NCBI GenBank assembly: GCA_945861255.1
Contig: CAMAUG010000122.1
Location: forward strand, 1-10,241
Reading direction: 5' to 3'
Origin: Candidatus Sulfopaludibacter sp. SbA3
GTDB lineage: Bacteria > Acidobacteriota > Terriglobia > Bryobacterales > Bryobacteraceae
Length of the DNA stretch: 10,241 bases
The translations under genes and the position numbers were made by a program. Below are positions 6,155-10,241 of this stretch, in pieces. The notes under the pieces are model-generated. The model did no database searches. It worked only from the letters and a program-made list of their open reading frames with translations, and had not been told where the DNA came from. How positions within the stretch are numbered: the stretch's first letter is position 1; each line of letters opens with the position of its first letter.

Positions 6155-7495
6155 TCAGTTTAGCCGATTCTGGGGCGGCCGTGCCGCAACTTTCATTTTC
6201 ATTCCGTAACGCGTTCTTAACGTGATCACGGCGCGCGTCTCCACGGGGTGGCCAGGGACCAGGCCCATCTTCCAGCGCTGTGCGAGCGTCGCGAGCACCA
6301 GCACGCCTTCGGCCCACGCGAAACGTTCTCCGATGCAGGTACGCGCTCCACCACCGAACGGAAAATATGCGAATTTCGGACGGCCTTCCGTTTCTCCGGG
6401 CAACCAGCGCTCCGGCCGGAAGCGCTCCGGCTCCGGCCACCAGCGCGGATCGCGATGCACCACCCAAGGGCTCATCAGCAGAATCGATTTGGCCGGAATA
6501 GTGCGATCACCGATTGTGTAATCCTGCTTGACGCGGCGTCCGATGGCCCATGCGGGCGGATACAGGCGCAGCGCTTCGGAGATCACGCCGGTAGTGTAGG
6601 GGAGGCGCTCCATGTCGTCAAACGTCGGCAATCCGCCGCCGAGTACAGTTTCGAGTTCTTTGTGCACGCGCGCTTCTGCCTCCGGATTTTGCGAGAGCAG
6701 GTACCACGTCCAGGTGAGCGCGTTCGCGGTGGTTTCGTGCCCGGCGATGAGCAGCGTCAGCGCTTCATCGCGGACCTGCTTGTCGGTCATGCGCGTTTTG
6801 TCCTCATCCTGAGCCAGCAGCAGCATGGAAAGCAGGTCGCCCGCATCTTCCCCGGTCTGGCGGCGCTCGGCGATCAGGCCGTAGACGATGCGGTCCAGCT
6901 TGCCGCGCGCTTCTTCAAAGCGGCGTACCGACGGGACGCGCAGTTTCTGAATCCAGTCCGAGAACGGCATCAGCAGCGTGTCGAACAGCGAAAAGATTTC
7001 CGTCATCGCGGCGCCGATTTCGTCGGCCTCGGAGGAAATATCGGTGCTGAACAAAGTCCGCCCGACAATAGCAAGCGTGAGCCGCGCCATCTCTTTAGAC
7101 ACGTCCATTTCCATGCCATCACACCACGCCGCGCGCGCATTCGCCGAGCACGCCACCATGTCAACGGCGTAGCGCGCCAGCCTGTCGCGATGAAACGCCG
7201 GCTGGACCAACCTGCGTTGGCGTGTATGCAATTCCCCTTCGCTGGTCAGCAACCCTTCCCCGAGCAGGACCTTGGCGCGCTCCAGCATGCGGCTCTTGGT
7301 GAAGTTGGCCTGATGCGTCACCAGCACATCACGGATCGCGTCGGGGTGGCTCACCAGAAAAACGTTCTGTGCCGCGAGGCGAAAATTCACCAGATCGCCC
7401 GACTTACGCGCGGCGTCGAGAAGGAATCCGTTCGGATTCCCGCGAAACCTCGGCAGGTCTCCCAACGGCGAAAGAACCCGGAGCAGGCGGAGCAT
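6155..7495 (-). CDS. Cytochrome P450 monooxygenase
   Basis: 446 residues from the ATG at 7495. All P450 signatures are present: C-helix HTRQRR (His90 to Arg94), I-helix oxygen-activation motif AGHETTA (251-257), K-helix SEALRLYPP with Glu307 and Arg310, the PERF segment near 355-359, and the haem loop FGGGARTCIGERFAWAEG, with Cys387 as axial thiolate. There is no membrane anchor, so it is likely a soluble bacterial enzyme of the class resembling fatty-acid or terpene hydroxylases; the substrate cannot be deduced. No ferredoxin or reductase partner is seen nearby. The frame is open for 32 more codons (to 7591), but that would overlap the divergent aminotransferase, and MLRLLRVLSPLGDLPRFRG resembles the start of relatives, so 7495 is chosen; AAGGA lies directly before it. 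It leads a directon with the peroxiredoxin and the exported thioredoxin-like protein, suggesting an oxidative-chemistry theme. Confidence 0.93.
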   Translation of the reverse strand: MLRLLRVLSPLGDLPRFRGNPNGFLLDAARKSGDLVNFRLAAQNVFLVSHPDAIRDVLVTHQANFTKSRMLERAKVLLGEGLLTSEGELHTRQRRLVQPAFHRDRLARYAVDMVACSANARAAWCDGMEMDVSKEMARLTLAIVGRTLFSTDISSEADEIGAAMTEIFSLFDTLLMPFSDWIQKLRVPSVRRFEEARGKLDRIVYGLIAERRQTGEDAGDLLSMLLLAQDEDKTRMTDKQVRDEALTLLIAGHETTANALTWTWYLLSQNPEAEARVHKELETVLGGGLPTFDDMERLPYTTGVISEALRLYPPAWAIGRRVKQDYTIGDRTIPAKSILLMSPWVVHRDPRWWPEPERFRPERWLPGETEGRPKFAYFPFGGGARTCIGERFAWAEGVLVLATLAQRWKMGLVPGHPVETRAVITLRTRYGMKMKVAARPPQNRLN

Positions 7496-7557
7496 TCCTT
7501 GATTCTCGCAGAGGCCGGATTTTCGCGGAGAGGCCCTGTTGGAGAGAATGGAGAACA
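7496..7557. promoter_or_regulatory. Divergent control region between P450 and aminotransferase, with a short direct repeat
   Basis: These 62 bases must hold the 5' signals of both divergent genes unless promoters lie inside the coding regions. AGAGGCC occurs at 7510-7516 and 7529-7535, 19 bases apart, within similar contexts (TCGCAGAGGCC and TCGCGGAGAGGCC), a possible operator. I see no convincing -35/-10 pair for either direction. TGGAGA at 7549-7554 is the ribosome binding site of the aminotransferase. Confidence 0.35.
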
Positions 7558-8718
7558 GTGCACACGCCCGGGTTTTCATCGCGGATCGCATGGGATTCGC
7601 GCCCCAATCCGCTCACGAAGCTGCTGAACGAAAAGCGGAGCGCCGGAGCACGAGTGCTGGATTTGACCGAATCGAATCCCACGCGTGCGGAATTCGCGTA
7701 TCCGCAAGATCAGATTCTCGCGGCGTTGGCCAGTCCTGAAGCCCTACGCTACGATCCCGATCCGCGTGGCCTGGCCTCCGCGCGCGAGGCGGTTTCGCAA
7801 TATTATGCAGAACGCGGAGCGGCGGTGGACCCGGCACGTATTATCCTCACCGCCAGCACCAGCGAGGCATACGCGTACGTCTTCAAGCTTCTGTGCGATC
7901 CGGGCGATGAAGTACTGGTCCCCCGCCCCTCCTATCCGCTCTTCGACTATCTCGCAGCGATGGAATCGGTCCGCGTGAAGCAGTATCCATTACGCTACGA
8001 CGGAGGCTGGCACATCGATCTTCCGGCGCTCGCCGCCGCGGTATCACCAAGCACCAAGGCGCTGGCAATCGTCAATCCGAACAATCCCACCGGGTCGTTC
8101 CTCAAGCGCGAGGAATGGGCACGGATCAAGGAACTGGGAGTGCCGGTAATTTCCGACGAGGTCTTTGCGGATTTCACCTTCGCACCGGACGGCTCGCGCG
8201 TGGCAACGCTGGCCGATTCGCGTAGCGTGCTCACGTTTACGGTGAGCGGTCTGTCGAAAATCGCGGGGCTTCCACAGATGAAGTTGGGTTGGATTGTTGC
8301 CGGCGGTCCGCGCTACGAAGCGGCGCTGGATGGGCTGGAATGGATCGCGGACACGTTTCTCTCGGTTGGAACAGCCGTGCAACTGGCGCTGCCGGAGTTA
8401 CTCAACGCCGGCAACATGGTGCGCGCGCAAGTATTGGAGCGGACGCGCACGAATCTCGCGCTACTGCGCAACGCGGCCGGCCCCTCTTCACCGGCACGCG
8501 TGCTGAACGTGGAGGGCGGATGGTACGCGACGCTGCAAGTGCCGAGCACGCGAACCGAGGAGCAATGGGCGCTGGACCTGTTGGCGGCCGACGACGTTCT
8601 GATACAACCCGGCTTCTTTTACGATTTCGAATCCGAGGCATTCCTTGTGCTCAGCCTGCTGACGCCCCCGGACGTATTTCAGAATGGGATTCACCGGATT
8701 CTTGCGAGAATAGGGTAG
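7558..8718 (+). CDS. PLP-dependent aminotransferase, class I/II (fold type I), substrate unknown
   Basis: 386 residues from the GTG at 7558. The fold-type I aminotransferase landmarks are in order: N-terminal DLTESNPTRAEFAYP (about 35-49), substrate-loop segment YDPDPRGLASAR (65-76), cofactor-binding TASTSEAY (98-105), VPRPSYPLFDY (121-131), NPNNPTG (173-179), the PLP-pyridine aspartate in ISDEVFADF (Asp200), and the Schiff-base lysine in SGLSKIAGLPQMKLGW (Lys234). It probably transfers an amino group between an amino acid and a keto acid in the cytoplasm. In the place where many class I enzymes have the carboxylate-binding arginine near the C-terminus, this one reads FLVLSLLTPP, so the substrate may be unusual. 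The frame is open back to 7369, inside the P450 gene; GTG 7558 is preferred because TGGAGA sits 3 bases upstream and VHTPGFSSRIAWDS matches my memory of relatives. It is co-directional with, and 11 bases from, the S9 peptidase. Confidence 0.88.
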   Translation: MHTPGFSSRIAWDSRPNPLTKLLNEKRSAGARVLDLTESNPTRAEFAYPQDQILAALASPEALRYDPDPRGLASAREAVSQYYAERGAAVDPARIILTASTSEAYAYVFKLLCDPGDEVLVPRPSYPLFDYLAAMESVRVKQYPLRYDGGWHIDLPALAAAVSPSTKALAIVNPNNPTGSFLKREEWARIKELGVPVISDEVFADFTFAPDGSRVATLADSRSVLTFTVSGLSKIAGLPQMKLGWIVAGGPRYEAALDGLEWIADTFLSVGTAVQLALPELLNAGNMVRAQVLERTRTNLALLRNAAGPSSPARVLNVEGGWYATLQVPSTRTEEQWALDLLAADDVLIQPGFFYDFESEAFLVLSLLTPPDVFQNGIHRILARIG

Positions 8719-8721
8719 GAG
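8717..8721 (+). promoter_or_regulatory. Shine-Dalgarno of the S9 peptidase, overlapping the aminotransferase stop
   Basis: AGGAG begins in the TAG stop of the aminotransferase and lies 8 bases before the ATG at 8730. Its position supports translation coupled to the aminotransferase and supports 8730 as the original start of the peptidase. Confidence 0.6.
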
Positions 8722-8729
8722 CGCAACAG

Positions 8730-10241
8730 ATGCCGCGAAATATGACGATAGTGCCCACCGGCTCGCGAGCGGGGTGCGCAAAAGAGGGGACAGGCAGCCA
8801 CTTTCGCCCACGGCGCTTATGGACGACTAAGTGGTTGTTACAGCGAAATCGGTGTCAATCCCCTCTTTTGCTCCTGTTGCTGGTAAGCGCGACGCTTTTC
8901 GCACAAGTTCCCCCGCTCACCATTGACCACGTCATGCGCGGACCGGGGCTCTATGGGTATGAGCCCACCGGTGTCCGCTGGTCCGGCGATAGCACAAGGA
9001 TCTATTTCCAGTGGAAGCAGCCGTCCGACGCCGTTCTGAAACCGCGTGACACATATGTCGTGAACCGCGACGGATCGGGGCTTCGCAAGCTCACCGAAGA
9101 GCAATCACAAGCTGCACCGCCGGCCGCGGCGAGATCCACGCGCGACCACAAGCGCTCCGTGTACGCTCTGGACGGCGATCTTTTCCTCTACGATTACCGC
9201 ACCGACAAAGCGCGGAGGCTTACTAAGACTATCGAGAAGGAAGAGAATCCGGGGTTCACGCAGGATGAGAATCGCGTGGCCTTCACGCGCGCCAGCAATC
9301 TCTTCGTGCTCACACTTGAAAACGGCGCCGTTGAGCAGCTCACCAATATTGTCACCAAGCCCGCGGACGATCCGAAGCTCACTGAAAGCCAGGAGTTGCT
9401 TAAGAAGCAGGAAACCGCGTTTCTTGACGTGGCGAAGCAGCGCGCCATTGCCAAGGAAGAAGAGGAAGCGCGCAAGAAGAAAGACAACTCACGGAAGGCG
9501 TTTGAATTACAGGCCGGGCAGAAGTTGGTGCAACTCGATCTATGCCCGGACGAGAAATGCGTCACTGCCGTCATCGGCGAGGGCGCGAAGGATTCCAAGC
9601 CGTCCAACGTACCGAACTACGTCACGGAATCGAGCTATCCCGAAGAAATTCCCGGACGCAACAATGTCGGCGACAATCAGGACCGCCAGCGCGTGGCGAT
9701 TTTGGACACCGCTACGGGTGAGGTGAAGTGGGTGGAGTCAGGCATGAAGCTGGCTGATGGCAAGCCGCGCGACGTGGAAATGCAGGCCCCGTTGTGGAAC
9801 GACGCCGGCACGAAGGCGGTGCTGCTGCAGCGCGCGATGGACAACAAAGACCGCTGGGTGCTGGCGCTGGACGCAGCCAACGGCAGTACGCGGGTATTGT
9901 TCACCGATCACGACGACGCCTGGATCCAGCATCCGTTGGACGACCGGCTGACGTGGTCGCGGAACGGCAACGAAGTGTACATGACCAGTGAGCGTGATGG
10001 CTTCGCTCACTTATACGCGGTCAATTTCGATAACGGCGCGGCGAAGCAATTGACCTCAGGCAAGTTCGAGGTGACCGATTTCGCGTTCTCCGAAGACGGC
10101 GCGCGCATCTTTTTGACGACCAGCGAAGGCAGTCTGCATGAGCGCCATCTGTACGCAATGAGCGCGGGCGGCGGCACACGCGCGCGCATCACCACGGAGC
10201 CCGGCAATCACGAAGCCATGATTTCGCCCGACGACAAATGG
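8730..10241 (+). CDS. Secreted S9 family peptidase, dipeptidyl-peptidase IV-type N-terminal propeller, C-terminus cut by window edge
   Basis: 504 codons are visible without a stop. A hydrophobic run PLLLLLLVSATLFAQ (45-59) ends in a good cleavage site (LFA before Gln59), so the protein is exported. The mature part starts VPPLTIDHVMRGPGLYGYEP and shows propeller-blade repeats of the DPP IV N-terminal type (GVRWSGDSTRIYF, VYALDGDLFLYD, LWNDAGTKAVLLQR, LTWSRNGNEVYMTSERDG, FAFSEDGARIFLTT), as in S9B/S9C serine peptidases. The segment VPNYVTESSYPEEIPGR is characteristic of the larger members. A Lys/Glu-rich helix-like insertion lies around 215-252. The catalytic Ser-Asp-His domain would lie beyond the window. 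It likely trims peptides in the periplasm or outside the cell. The start is odd: ATG 8730 has a good ribosome binding site, but residues 18-46 are encoded by a 90-bp palindromic element. ATG 8742, or TTG 8835 (giving MLQRNRCQSPLLL), are alternatives. Confidence 0.87.
   Translation, partial: MPRNMTIVPTGSRAGCAKEGTGSHFRPRRLWTTKWLLQRNRCQSPLLLLLLVSATLFAQVPPLTIDHVMRGPGLYGYEPTGVRWSGDSTRIYFQWKQPSDAVLKPRDTYVVNRDGSGLRKLTEEQSQAAPPAAARSTRDHKRSVYALDGDLFLYDYRTDKARRLTKTIEKEENPGFTQDENRVAFTRASNLFVLTLENGAVEQLTNIVTKPADDPKLTESQELLKKQETAFLDVAKQRAIAKEEEEARKKKDNSRKAFELQAGQKLVQLDLCPDEKCVTAVIGEGAKDSKPSNVPNYVTESSYPEEIPGRNNVGDNQDRQRVAILDTATGEVKWVESGMKLADGKPRDVEMQAPLWNDAGTKAVLLQRAMDNKDRWVLALDAANGSTRVLFTDHDDAWIQHPLDDRLTWSRNGNEVYMTSERDGFAHLYAVNFDNGAAKQLTSGKFEVTDFAFSEDGARIFLTTSEGSLHERHLYAMSAGGGTRARITTEPGNHEAMISPDDKW
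8780..8869. repeat. 90-bp palindromic (MITE/REP-like) element with terminal inverted repeats
   Basis: The ends AAAAGAGGGGA (8780-8790) and TCCCCTCTTTT (8859-8869) are perfect 11-bp inverted repeats. Pairing continues imperfectly inward, with TTTCG at 8802-8806 facing CGAAA at 8844-8848, and an offset pair CCACTT (8798-8803) with AAGTGG (8829-8834). The motif GGGGACAGGC near the end recalls short palindromes scattered in many bacterial genomes (from memory). No transposase is encoded. It is exactly 90 bases and open in the peptidase frame. The flanks share only GC, too short to call a target-site duplication. Confidence 0.7.

Noticed and set aside
7369..7557. N-terminal extension of the aminotransferase frame
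   Set aside because: It lies inside the P450 5' coding region on the opposite strand, and GTG 7558 has a suitable ribosome binding site.
6248..7627. Long plus-strand open frame (459 codons) opposite the P450 gene
   Set aside because: It is antisense to a gene with all P450 motifs. The peptide has no recognisable domain and is His/Arg/Gln-rich, as expected for the complement of GC-rich codons.
9370..9490. Lys/Glu-rich stretch in the S9 peptidase considered as a frameshift or foreign insertion
   Set aside because: The frame is continuous on both sides with propeller sequence, and charged helical insertions are plausible for large S9 propellers; no repeat or composition break at the edges.

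Overview
The window is GC-rich, gene-dense bacterial DNA from a Gram-negative organism with an outer envelope. It has an O-antigen-type export ATPase, secreted thiol-redox proteins and a dipeptidyl-peptidase-type secreted enzyme. Gene styles (a large S9 peptidase with a DPP IV propeller, coiled-coil methyltransferases ending in an RLGRRLGLGP-like tail, frequent GTG/TTG starts) make me think of Acidobacteriota of the Solibacter/Bryobacter type. That is an inference from memory, not a measurement. No rRNA, tRNA, CRISPR array or complete insertion sequence is visible, and no stretch over 300 bases lacks a gene.

Region 1 (1-4259, minus strand) is a surface-glycan module, transcribed right to left. 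It holds an ABC-exporter ATPase of the Wzt type with a C-terminal glycan-recognition-like domain, then a SAM methyltransferase with a long repeated coiled coil, then a membrane-anchored GT2+GT4 glycosyltransferase fusion that runs off the left edge. The ATPase stop overlaps the methyltransferase TTG start, and the methyltransferase stop lies 5 bases before the glycosyltransferase GTG, so the three are probably translationally coupled. The set resembles the ABC-transporter-dependent O-antigen logic of E. coli O8/O9a, where a methyltransferase with a coiled-coil ruler (WbdD) caps the chain and Wzt recognises the cap. No Wzm permease is in the window.

Region 2 (4340-7495, minus strand) is a redox directon: cytochrome P450, a 1-Cys (Prx6-type) peroxiredoxin with a strong ribosome binding site, then an exported thioredoxin-like protein fused to a DsbD-alpha-like domain with its own cysteine pair. 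A candidate promoter lies between this block and region 1.

Region 3 (7558-10241, plus strand) diverges from the P450 across a 62-base gap. It holds a fold-type I PLP aminotransferase and, 11 bases later, an S9 peptidase with a DPP IV-type propeller, cut by the right edge. A 90-bp imperfect palindromic element with 11-bp perfect terminal inverted repeats sits inside the 5' end of the peptidase reading frame and supplies part of its signal-peptide region.

The most interesting observations are the WbdD-like kinase-less methyltransferase with a 35-residue (105-bp) repeat, the in-frame palindromic element in a secretion signal, and the thioredoxin/DsbD-alpha fusion.
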